Shown piece after piece: positions 5,936-12,085 of a stretch of 13,477 bases of DNA (position 1 is the stretch's first letter; every line of letters starts with the position of its first letter). The notes beneath the pieces are model-generated. The model saw only the letters and a program-made list of their open reading frames with translations, did not search any database and had not been told where the DNA came from. The DNA lies in the NCBI GenBank assembly GCA_022565135.1, contig JADFKA010000014.1, positions 1 through 13,477 of the forward strand. Reading direction: 5' to 3'. Position numbers and translations under genes: made by a program. Origin of the DNA: Pseudomonadota bacterium. Lineage in GTDB: Bacteria > Pseudomonadota > Gammaproteobacteria > Steroidobacterales > Woeseiaceae.

Positions 5936-7442
5936 CTTCACTCAGCCAGATCGATTTATGCCGATTCGTTACCTGTCGGTACACATAGAAACCTATGCTC
6001 AGGACGATCAGGCCGATCATGATCAGTGCCCCGGGACGCAACAGGAACGCCGGGCCCCAAAGCGACATCGCCTTGTGGTACGAGTCTTCGGCGATCGGCC
6101 CGAGAATTAGGCCGATGACGAATGGTGGCCGCGGCCAGTCGTATTTCTTCAGGAAATAGCCGATCGTGCCGAGTGCGGCGAGCAATACCATGTTCTCCCA
6201 GGCTCGGACGGCCAGGAACGCGCCGAGAAAGGTGAGGATCAGCACGAACGGTATCAGCAGGTTCCCGCGTACGTAACTCAGATAGCCGAGCGCGGGCGCA
6301 ACGATGATAAACATGATGACGGCGAGGATATTGGCGAGCATCAGACCCCAGATCAGGATCCAGACAATTTCCATACCCGTCAATGCGATTGCCGGCCCCG
6401 GCTGGATGCCGAGCATCACGAAGGCACCGAGCAGAATTGCCATGCCCGAGGAGCCGGGCACCGCAAAAAACAGTGTCGGCAGCAGCGAGCCGCCTTCCTT
6501 GGAGTTGTTCGCGGTTTCGGGGGCGATGACGCCCTCTACGGCGCCTTTGCCAAATCGCTCGGGGGTTTTCGACGACTGCACGGCGTGGCCGTAACAGATC
6601 CACGAGGCCGCATCGCCACCCAGGCCCGGGATCATGCCGATGAAGGCGCCGATCAATGACGTACGGATACTTAAGCGCCAGTGGCGGAACACATCGCCAA
6701 TGCCACGCAAGACGTCGGCGCGGCCATGACGCGCAGTCGCTTTGTCGACCTTTGCCATGGCGCCGCCGGCTGCTCCGAGCGCAATCATCTCGGGAATTGC
6801 GAATATGCCGAGCACGGCGGCGATAATGTCGATACCGTCCCAAAGGAATAGCAGGTCGAAGGTATAACGCTGGGTGCCGGTCTGCGGGTCGAGATTGACG
6901 AAGGCCATCATCAAGCCGAAGAAACCGACCATCAGACCCTTCACGAGGGATTCCCCAGAGAGCATTGCGATCAGTGTGATGCCGAACAAAGCGAGCAGAA
7001 AGAACTCGGCCGGACTGAACTGCAATACGATCGGCCTCAGCAGTGGTAGTAGCGCCAGAATGAACAGGCCACCGATCACACCGCCGAAACCTGATGCGCC
7101 GAATGCAGCGCCGAGCGCGCGACCGGCTTCGCCTTTGCGTGTCATTGGCAGTCCGTCGACGATCGTTGCCGCGTCAGGTCCGGTGCCGGGTACGCCAAAC
7201 AGGATGCTTGGTACAGAGCCACCCGTGTGCACCACCGCGTGCATCGCGATCAGGAACAGGGCGCCAGCGGTCGCGTCCATGCCGAACACGAATGGGATGA
7301 CAAGCACGACGCCGAGTTTGCCCCCGAGCCCCGGGATAGCGCCAAAGAACATGCCGATCGGCACGGCGAGCAGCAGTAAGGACATGTGGTAGGGCGAACC
7401 GACGATCGTCAGTAACGCGCCGAAGATTCCGGATAGGTCCAA
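5925..7442 (-). CDS. tctA: TctA, large membrane subunit of a tripartite tricarboxylate-type transporter
   Basis: The product is 505 residues, typical for TctA, with about 10-12 transmembrane segments. Signature regions are 'GAIPGLGGKLGVVLVIPF' near the N-terminus, 'GVPGTGPDAATIVDG', 'GMIPGLGGDAASWICYG', and a later 'PETANNSKEGGSLLPTLFFAVPGSSGMAILLGA'. The paired P-G-L-G motifs mark the two inverted halves of the permease. The start codon is TTG at 7442; an AGGGGG lies about 6 bases upstream, and the residues from there (MDLSGIFGALLTIVGSPYHM) align with usual TctA N-termini. The next in-frame ATG would remove 19 conserved residues. TctA forms the ion-driven channel that takes substrate from TctC. 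It begins 18 bases after tctC ends. Specificity lies mainly in TctC and is not readable here. Confidence 0.95.
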   Translation of the reverse strand: MDLSGIFGALLTIVGSPYHMSLLLLAVPIGMFFGAIPGLGGKLGVVLVIPFVFGMDATAGALFLIAMHAVVHTGGSVPSILFGVPGTGPDAATIVDGLPMTRKGEAGRALGAAFGASGFGGVIGGLFILALLPLLRPIVLQFSPAEFFLLALFGITLIAMLSGESLVKGLMVGFFGLMMAFVNLDPQTGTQRYTFDLLFLWDGIDIIAAVLGIFAIPEMIALGAAGGAMAKVDKATARHGRADVLRGIGDVFRHWRLSIRTSLIGAFIGMIPGLGGDAASWICYGHAVQSSKTPERFGKGAVEGVIAPETANNSKEGGSLLPTLFFAVPGSSGMAILLGAFVMLGIQPGPAIALTGMEIVWILIWGLMLANILAVIMFIIVAPALGYLSYVRGNLLIPFVLILTFLGAFLAVRAWENMVLLAALGTIGYFLKKYDWPRPPFVIGLILGPIAEDSYHKAMSLWGPAFLLRPGALIMIGLIVLSIGFYVYRQVTNRHKSIWLSEDDH

Positions 7443-7460
7443 ATCGCCCCCTGCAGTTGT

Positions 7461-8453
7461 TTACTGTGCGCCGTCGATTGCTTTCTTTATCATTGCAACA
7501 ATTTCGGGGGTCTGATCGAGCGCGCTGACCACGAGCTGATAAACCTCCTCGCCGTAGGCCGGCTCGATTGGTCGCCCCATCGTATTTGCTTCTGCTACTA
7601 AGTCGGGATCTTCGAGCGATGCCTTGTACGCCGCGCGCAGCGATTCGACTCGATCTTTCGGTGTGCCCGGGGGCGCCGCGGTGACTCGGCCGAGTTGTGC
7701 CAGCGTTTCAATGATCGCTACGAGGCGCCGGGCTTGCTCCGTCTCGACGAAGTCCATCGCGTTTGGTATGCCGTCAATGTTTCCGCCAATGGTCAGAATC
7801 AGCGAACCATAGCCCGATTCAATAAATTGCGTAAACGAACTCGTCGAGCCGAGGATGGCACAGATCTCGCCGCGCATCATCGACATCTCGCCTTCGGTCC
7901 CTTCGAAACCCGGAATGACGTCGACATTAAGGTCGAGCGCAGTGGCCAACAGCATCGTATCGCTGAACGATGCTGACCCGAGTCCGGCGGAACCAAATTT
8001 GACGGGCTCTTCGGCGGCCATCAGGTCCTCCATGTTCTTGATCGCGCAATCGTTCGATACGACGATCGAACGCGGCTCGCCGGACGCCTTACCGATCCAC
8101 TCGAATTCGCGCAGATCAAAGGTATGCACAGGCTTGCCGACGATCTGCCCATAGATCAGGCCCATATTGAACGTGCCGATCGTCAGCCCGTCTGGTTTTG
8201 AGCGAAACAACGTAATTGCACCGACCAGGTGCCCTGCACCCGGAGTATTGCGAATAATGACGTTGTCCGCTGCGAGGTTTTTCTTCAGGTATTTACCGAT
8301 AAGTCGTGCGTAGGCGTCGAAGCCGCCACCTGGATCCGTCGCGACGATATACGAGATATTTTTGGCGTAGTAAAAGTCTGCGTCGTCCGTCGTTTCCTGT
8401 GAGCACGCGACCAGAAGTATCAAAGCCAACGAGCGAATGAGGGCGTGTCGCAT
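7461..8453 (-). CDS. tctC: TctC-family solute-binding lipoprotein of the TTT transporter
   Basis: The product is 330 residues from the ATG at 8453. An upstream in-frame ATG at 8528 lies inside the preceding cupin gene and would hide the signal sequence. The N-terminus MRHALIRSLALILLVACSQ is a short lipoprotein signal with lipobox L-V-A-C17, so the mature protein should be lipid-anchored; many TctC proteins are instead free periplasmic proteins. Family features follow: 'ISYIVATDPGGGFDAYAR', 'IIRNTPGAGHLVGAITLFRSKPDGLTIGTFNMG', 'FEWIGKASGEPRSIVVS', 'KFGSAGLGSASF', 'GEMSMMRGEICAILGS', and 'APPGTPKDRVESLRAAY'. These proteins bind small carboxylates in a Venus-flytrap cleft and deliver them to TctAB. 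Here the partner genes follow immediately. It starts 16 bases after the cupin stop, with a weak ribosome binding site. The ligand cannot be assigned; aromatic or heteroaromatic carboxylates are plausible from the neighbouring hydroxylase. Confidence 0.92.
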   Translation of the reverse strand: MRHALIRSLALILLVACSQETTDDADFYYAKNISYIVATDPGGGFDAYARLIGKYLKKNLAADNVIIRNTPGAGHLVGAITLFRSKPDGLTIGTFNMGLIYGQIVGKPVHTFDLREFEWIGKASGEPRSIVVSNDCAIKNMEDLMAAEEPVKFGSAGLGSASFSDTMLLATALDLNVDVIPGFEGTEGEMSMMRGEICAILGSTSSFTQFIESGYGSLILTIGGNIDGIPNAMDFVETEQARRLVAIIETLAQLGRVTAAPPGTPKDRVESLRAAYKASLEDPDLVAEANTMGRPIEPAYGEEVYQLVVSALDQTPEIVAMIKKAIDGAQ

Positions 8454-8469
8454 CAGATATCGACTTCGG

Positions 8470-9060
8470 TTAGTTATCCGGCGGTACCCAAAGGTCCTCG
8501 AAACCTGCGGCAGGTTCGAGTTGATCAAACCAGTCGAAACCGATCGCCTTCATCATGCGGCTGTTGACGACCACTACGCGCGCCTCGCCATCCGATCCGG
8601 AATTGAAGCGTTTGTGTGCGCAGTACGGCGGAATGTAAATGAAGTCGCCCGGGCCCCACTCGAATTTCTTTGGTTCGGCGTCCCATTCCCAGATGAATTC
8701 GTCGGCGCAGTGGAATTGAACGTCCCAGTGCAGGTCGTACCCTTCGCCTTCGATAACGAAGGCCACTTCTTCGGTCAGGTGCCGGCTCGTACCGGTGGCT
8801 TTGCCTGCTTCGATGAATTGCATGTAGATATCGATACAGCACTCGGTCGTGTTCATGCCTTCGTTGATGATGTGCTTGATCAGACCGTCCGCGGTGCGTT
8901 CCATCGGCATGTCTTTCGCTTTGATAGCTTTATTACGTTCCTTGTACTCGGCGCGAAACTGCTTGGAGGCTTCCAGCGCTTCGGCATAAAAGTCGGCTGT
9001 AATGTCGGTCTTCGCCCGGGAGCGCTCGATGTCGTCGACAAAAGGTGCAGCGTTGCTCAT
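8470..9060 (-). CDS. Single-domain cupin protein with incomplete metal motif
   Basis: The product is 196 residues from the ATG at 9060, which has AAGGGG 7 bases upstream; longer in-frame versions run into the preceding gene. Residues 1-60 are charged and helical. The cupin barrel follows: motif 1 is 'TSRHLTEEVAFVIEGEGYD' and motif 2 is 'GDFIYIPPYCAHKRFNSG'. In motif 1 the first His of the usual HxH is Ser, leaving H94 and E97/E98, and motif 2 gives H149. Thus at most two His plus one Glu are available. A short insertion rich in Trp and acidic residues (CADEFIWEWDAEP) lies between the motifs. There is no signal peptide, so it is cytoplasmic. It lies 10 bases after another cupin gene and 16 before tctC, inside the operon. 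Possible roles are a ring-cleaving dioxygenase-like enzyme, an isomerase or a ligand-binding sensor. No function is assigned. Confidence 0.8.
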   Translation of the reverse strand: MSNAAPFVDDIERSRAKTDITADFYAEALEASKQFRAEYKERNKAIKAKDMPMERTADGLIKHIINEGMNTTECCIDIYMQFIEAGKATGTSRHLTEEVAFVIEGEGYDLHWDVQFHCADEFIWEWDAEPKKFEWGPGDFIYIPPYCAHKRFNSGSDGEARVVVVNSRMMKAIGFDWFDQLEPAAGFEDLWVPPDN

Positions 9061-9070
9061 TGCATTCCCC

Positions 9071-9637
9071 TTACAGCGAATCAGGCGGTGAGTAATTCTC
9101 GTGCCCCGGCACGGGTTCCTTGGGCGGGTACTCAACCATCTTCTGGAAGATCAGGTGCATGAACAGGAATAAAGGTTTGGCTTTCATGATCAGTACAATC
9201 GATTCACCGTCGGGATCGTCCGAGAAGTGCTGGTGCACGCAGCCGTTCTCGACAATCATCGCATCACCCGCTTCCCAGTCGATACGTTTGCCGTCATGTA
9301 TATCGTGTCCCTTGCCTTTGAGTACAAAAAAGACGGCGCTGTTCATGTGCCCATGTTTTTGGCCGTGGCCGCCAGGGGCGTAAGCGTCGACGTGCGCCTC
9401 GATGGATTGTGCAATGCGCACGGCCTGCGGATTGATCACTTTCTTGCCGAAATTTTGCGGGCCGCCTTTCCACTTCATATCACGCGTGTGATAAATGCGT
9501 GGCTGCGTAAATAGCTCTTCTTTCAATTCACCGTAGGTGCCCTCGAGGGCACGCACGAATGTGCGCTTCTTCTGCCACCGTTCCCAGGTAACTTCTTTGG
9601 CCTCGGTTTTCGTCTGATCAGATTGTGAGTCGTTCAA
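9071..9637 (-). CDS. Single-domain cupin protein, first gene of the uptake/oxidation operon
   Basis: The frame has no usable ATG. TTG at 9637 is chosen because GGAG lies 8 bases upstream and it sits about 44 bases after the predicted transcription start; another TTG at 9676 would be almost on that start. The product is 188 residues without a signal peptide. The cupin fold spans about 78-155. Motif 1, 'GGHGQKHGHMNSAVFFVLKGKG', gives H91, H95 and H97, but the conserved Glu is replaced by Ala (A101). Motif 2, 'GDAMIVENGCVHQHFSDD', gives H135 and H137. It may bind metal through His only. The C-terminus is proline-rich (YPPKEPVPGHENYSPPD). A cupin with a different defect follows 10 bases later, so the two may pair. 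Cupins near aromatic catabolic genes are often ring-cleavage dioxygenases, but that is an inference here. Confidence 0.78.
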   Translation of the reverse strand: MNDSQSDQTKTEAKEVTWERWQKKRTFVRALEGTYGELKEELFTQPRIYHTRDMKWKGGPQNFGKKVINPQAVRIAQSIEAHVDAYAPGGHGQKHGHMNSAVFFVLKGKGHDIHDGKRIDWEAGDAMIVENGCVHQHFSDDPDGESIVLIMKAKPLFLFMHLIFQKMVEYPPKEPVPGHENYSPPDSL

Positions 9638-9687
9638 TGTCCGTGCTCCGGGTCGTTTATCTGCACTTCGCTGCAAGGCAAGCGCCG

Positions 9688-9693
9688 ATTATA
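9688..9693 (-). promoter_or_regulatory. Promoter -10 box of the seven-gene minus-strand operon
   Basis: The minus strand reads TATAAT exactly, in the 107-bp region between the end of the second permease gene (9745) and the TTG start at 9637. Transcription would begin near 9681. The hexamer 17 bases upstream is a poor -35 match, which may mean that an activator is needed. All seven genes down to 2676 share the strand, with gaps of 24 bases or fewer, so this is the likely main promoter. Confidence 0.5.
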
Positions 9694-9744
9694 GCGTAAC
9701 CCCCTGCCGAGATTGATTTCCCGTGTAACGGCCACAGCGGGCAT

Positions 9745-10239
9745 TCAAGCACTGGTTGCGAACATCGCAATCGCGCCAGCAATAAGTGGCAGTGGTATGA
9801 CCGAGAGCAAACGCAGGCGCACAAATTGTGCGCCGAGCAACGGTAACTCAAAAATGACGACGCGGTGTGCGGCAAAGACGCTCCAACCCGTGAGGAAAGA
9901 CACGAGCGCTGGTGCCGATGCTCCTTCGAAAGCAAACGTGGCCGCGATTGCGAATGCGACAGCCCCCCCCGACGGCACGATGAGGCCGGTCAGTGAGCCG
10001 ATCAGGATGCCCTTGATACCGGCTTCAGGGCCGAGATAAGCCACGATAATCTCAGTCGGAATCAGCGTCACAATGAAACTGGCCGCGATCAGCGCGAAGA
10101 TCATGCGCGGCAAAATAATCACAACCTGATGCACGGCGCGCACAAGGCCAAGGCGGAAACTGTCGTCGCGTCGCGCCAGAGCAATGCCGCCGAGGACGAC
10201 AGCACCACTGTAGAGAATTACCGCACCGGCGCTATTCAT
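9745..10239 (-). CDS. Half-size permease-like membrane protein B
   Basis: The product is 164 residues with about five hydrophobic segments. The C-terminal half contains 'GLIVPSGGAVAFAIAATF', 'SFLTGWSVFAAHRVVIFELPLLG' and 'LLSVIPLPLIAGAIAM'. The same arrangement occurs in the gene just upstream (PGGPASAF, SYISGWALLGIQRVIVWDIPFMG, LLISIPLPIIAGM), so the two are clearly paralogous. The architecture recalls predicted permeases of the COG0701/DUF318 type, though the family's Cys motif is absent, so the family label is tentative. The ATG at 10239 overlaps the upstream stop as ATGA, implying coupled, roughly equal synthesis and a likely heterodimer. The substrate is unknown. A metal transporter in the same gene group hints at an inorganic ion, but this is weak. 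Confidence 0.65.
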   Translation of the reverse strand: MNSAGAVILYSGAVVLGGIALARRDDSFRLGLVRAVHQVVIILPRMIFALIAASFIVTLIPTEIIVAYLGPEAGIKGILIGSLTGLIVPSGGAVAFAIAATFAFEGASAPALVSFLTGWSVFAAHRVVIFELPLLGAQFVRLRLLSVIPLPLIAGAIAMFATSA

Positions 10240-10829
10240 GGATTGCCGTCATTTGGTGGCGGGCCGCTTTCCGGCGGCACCATGAATGCCAGGCGCCGCG
10301 CGACCATGCCGGCGATGATCGGTAGTGGAATGCTGATCAACAGGCGAAACATCGAGAACTCGATGCCCATGAACGGAATGTCCCAGACAATGACACGCTG
10401 TATGCCGAGCAGCGCCCAGCCGCTTATGTAGCTAACGAGGATGCCACGATCGGCACCGGTGCCCGCGAGGATTAGCAGGAACGGAAACGCCGACGCCGGC
10501 CCGCCCGGCGTAATGGCACCAGCCGCTGCTGCGAATATGAGGCCGCGTTTGCCACGATTGCGCTGCATAAATGCTGACATGCGATCGCGTGGCAGAAGCA
10601 CCCAGACAAAGCCGGCGAGGATCTGCGCAGCGGCGACCCGCGGTAACAAACCTGTGAGCAGTACGCGGTCACGGGCAATGACACTCGCGAACGTATCCGG
10701 ACCCAGCGCGATGTAACACAGGGTGGCTGTGCCGGCCGCAACCCCAACAAAAATCCAGAACGACTTGCCGAAACTCTCTTTGATCAGGTCGAGCCAGCGG
10801 CTCTGGTCTGCCTGCCGAGCATCTGTCAC
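10236..10829 (-). CDS. Half-size permease-like membrane protein A
   Basis: The product is 197 residues from a GTG at 10829; no in-frame ATG lies before the conserved membrane region. There are about five hydrophobic segments: 'FWIFVGVAAGTATLCYIAL', a segment around 65-80, then 'GLIFAAAAGAITPGGPASAFPFLLILAG', 'LVSYISGWALLGIQRVIVWDIPFMG' and 'LLISIPLPIIAGMVA'. The P-G-G-P motif (108-111) in a membrane segment is probably functional and matches P-S-G-G in the downstream paralogue. The N-terminus (MTDARQADQSRW) and the C-terminal tail (PPESGPPPNDGNP) are polar. The stop overlaps the next start by 4 bases. The gene begins 15 bases after the 121-residue orphan gene, so all appear cotranscribed. Assignment to COG0701-like permeases is tentative. 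Confidence 0.65.
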   Translation of the reverse strand: MTDARQADQSRWLDLIKESFGKSFWIFVGVAAGTATLCYIALGPDTFASVIARDRVLLTGLLPRVAAAQILAGFVWVLLPRDRMSAFMQRNRGKRGLIFAAAAGAITPGGPASAFPFLLILAGTGADRGILVSYISGWALLGIQRVIVWDIPFMGIEFSMFRLLISIPLPIIAGMVARRLAFMVPPESGPPPNDGNP

Positions 10830-10844
10830 GAGGACTTGCAGCGT

Positions 10845-11210
10845 TCAGCGCAGAGTAGCGGGTTCGCTGTGGCCGTCGAAGACCGCACCCGTGACGGTTC
10901 GAAATAAATCCGCCTCTGGCGGGAACAGTGCGGTCAGAAATCCCGCGAGTCGTGCGAAGACGATTGCCTGGCCGGCGACGGCATCCATGCGCTCACCATT
11001 CGGCAAGCTAGCGGCATCGTTTAGACAGCGCGTAAGACCGGCCTTGAAAAGATCGTCCATGTATTTTTTGCGCGCATCCTCGGAGTCGAGTTGCGAGGGT
11101 CCACCGTTGGCGTTGGATTCCGCAAGGACACCGAAGCGCTGCGTCAGTTCGATGAAACGCTCAAAAAGCTCGTCGTCAATCCATTCCTGTTCGTCAAGAT
11201 CACCGCACAT
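10845..11210 (-). CDS. Hypothetical protein, 121 residues, unrecognised
   Basis: I do not recognise this family. The ATG at 11210 has a GGAG 10 bases upstream. The product is soluble, acidic and mostly helical in composition: a charged N-terminus (MCGDLDEQEWIDDELFERFIEL), a middle stretch 'DARKKYMDDLFKAGLTRCLNDA', then a less polar stretch 'AVAGQAIVFARLAGFLTALFPPEADLFRTVTGAVF'. It has no signal peptide and no metal-binding Cys or His cluster. Codon use and amino-acid composition look like real coding sequence. The tight spacing to the permease pair (15 bases) argues that it is a gene. It lies 65 bases after the NiCoT-like gene and could be an accessory or regulatory partner of the permeases; this is inference from position only. 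Confidence 0.6.
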   Translation of the reverse strand: MCGDLDEQEWIDDELFERFIELTQRFGVLAESNANGGPSQLDSEDARKKYMDDLFKAGLTRCLNDAASLPNGERMDAVAGQAIVFARLAGFLTALFPPEADLFRTVTGAVFDGHSEPATLR

Positions 11211-11238
11211 CGTAACAACACTCCATTACTGTTTCTGT

Positions 11239-11252
11239 TTCGTATACACGAA
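11239..11252. promoter_or_regulatory. Inverted repeat before the 121-residue gene
   Basis: TTCGT-ATAC-ACGAA has perfect 5-bp arms and lies 28 bases before the ATG at 11210. It sits in the 65-bp gap after the metal-transporter gene, next to two tandem copies of CTGTTT (plus strand). It could be a small operator or an mRNA hairpin; the arms are short and the evidence is weak. Confidence 0.2.
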
Positions 11253-11275
11253 GGGTTCGCCGATCAGCGTCACGC

Positions 11276-11983
11276 TCAAAGAACGCTCCAGCTGTGCCCT
11301 ACTAAATTGCCACCGATGATGATTGCGGCACAGCCAATACTGACGTGGGCGGCTGTATTGACCCAGTTCGCGCAGCGCTCCACTCGGCGCAGTGGGAAAG
11401 ATACGATGAACGACAGCGCGGCCATACCGATGATCGAGCCTGCGCCGAAGGCGATGACGTACGCTCCGGCCTGCGGTATCGAGTCCGCTGCAGCCGCGAG
11501 AATCAGCAGACCGGCGGAACCGGCCGCCCCATGCATCATGCCGACGAGCAGCGCGCGTCCGAGACCCAGATTGTGGTGCCTGTGCTCGTGAGAGCTTTCT
11601 TTGTGCGCCACATTTTCCCCGGTATGCGTGTGCATGTGCATATGCGGAATACCGTCACGATGATGGTGCATATGGAAATGCGGACGCTTGTGCCACACCT
11701 TGTACAGCACGTTGGCGCCTAGCAAAATGATCATAGCGCCGACTGTGAGCTCGAGGAACACTTCTGTGCGAGCCGGAATTGATTCGCCGAGCAGTAACAG
11801 CACACCGCATATCGTCAACAGGGTGATCGTATGACCCAGGCCCCAGACGCCCCCTCGAAGTATAAGCGCCCGTCTCGAGCTGTGTTTTTCGCTGAGCGCG
11901 GCGACGGCGGCAAGGTGATCCGCGTCAAGCGCATGTTGCATGCCGATCAGGCAACCAAACAAAAGTAATGTGAGTAATTCCAT
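11276..11983 (-). CDS. NiCoT/UreH-like nickel or cobalt transporter with His-rich loop
   Basis: The product is 235 residues from the ATG at 11983. It has about six transmembrane segments. The first carries the NiCoT signature HX4DH (H17-A-L-D-A-D22-H23 in 'GMQHALDADHLAAV'), and a second conserved block is 'GGVWGLGHTIT'. A loop between the membrane halves (98-137) contains 15 His residues, a likely Ni/Co/Zn buffering or sensing region. The second half has 'GMMHGAAGSAGLL' and 'AFGAGSIIGMAALSF', as in the HupE/UreH/RcnA-like branch. The protein should sit in the inner membrane and move divalent metal, probably Ni or Co; direction cannot be decided. No urease or hydrogenase genes are in the window. 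No Shine-Dalgarno is visible, and a TAAAAT box ends 9 bases before the ATG, so the transcript may be leaderless. Confidence 0.82.
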   Translation of the reverse strand: MELLTLLLFGCLIGMQHALDADHLAAVAALSEKHSSRRALILRGGVWGLGHTITLLTICGVLLLLGESIPARTEVFLELTVGAMIILLGANVLYKVWHKRPHFHMHHHRDGIPHMHMHTHTGENVAHKESSHEHRHHNLGLGRALLVGMMHGAAGSAGLLILAAAADSIPQAGAYVIAFGAGSIIGMAALSFIVSFPLRRVERCANWVNTAAHVSIGCAAIIIGGNLVGHSWSVL

Positions 11984-11992
11984 CAAGCGACT

Positions 11993-11998
11993 ATTTTA
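11993..11998 (-). promoter_or_regulatory. Candidate -10 box for the metal-transporter gene group
   Basis: The minus strand reads TAAAAT, 5 of 6 matches to TATAAT, 9 bases before the ATG at 11983. It lies in the 102-bp gap separating this gene from the divergent TonB-dependent receptor gene. No convincing -35 hexamer is seen. The short distance implies a leaderless or near-leaderless message. Confidence 0.3.
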
Positions 11999-12085
11999 GC
12001 AGAGACGTTTGTTTCACGATAAACCAATTCACATGTTACAGAGAGTTTGATTGCAGCGGGTTGTTTGCGCACACTGCGATGCTAA

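Noticed and set aside
5956..6843. Minus-strand frame of 295 codons inside tctA
   Set aside because: It is a shifted frame of tctA, with Arg/His-rich translation and no membrane segments; tctA itself shows all family motifs.
8454..8528. Extended start for tctC at 8528
   Set aside because: It overlaps the preceding cupin gene and would place 25 polar residues before an otherwise clear lipoprotein signal.
11271..11285. AGCG-TCA-CGCT as a terminator of the metal-transporter gene
   Set aside because: The stem is only 4 bp, has no T-run, and overlaps the stop codon; it is too weak to call.
11999..12085. Sigma-70 promoter for the TonB-dependent receptor gene
   Set aside because: Possible hexamers such as TTGATT and TTGTTT have no acceptable -10 partner at 16-18 bases, so no specific promoter is called.
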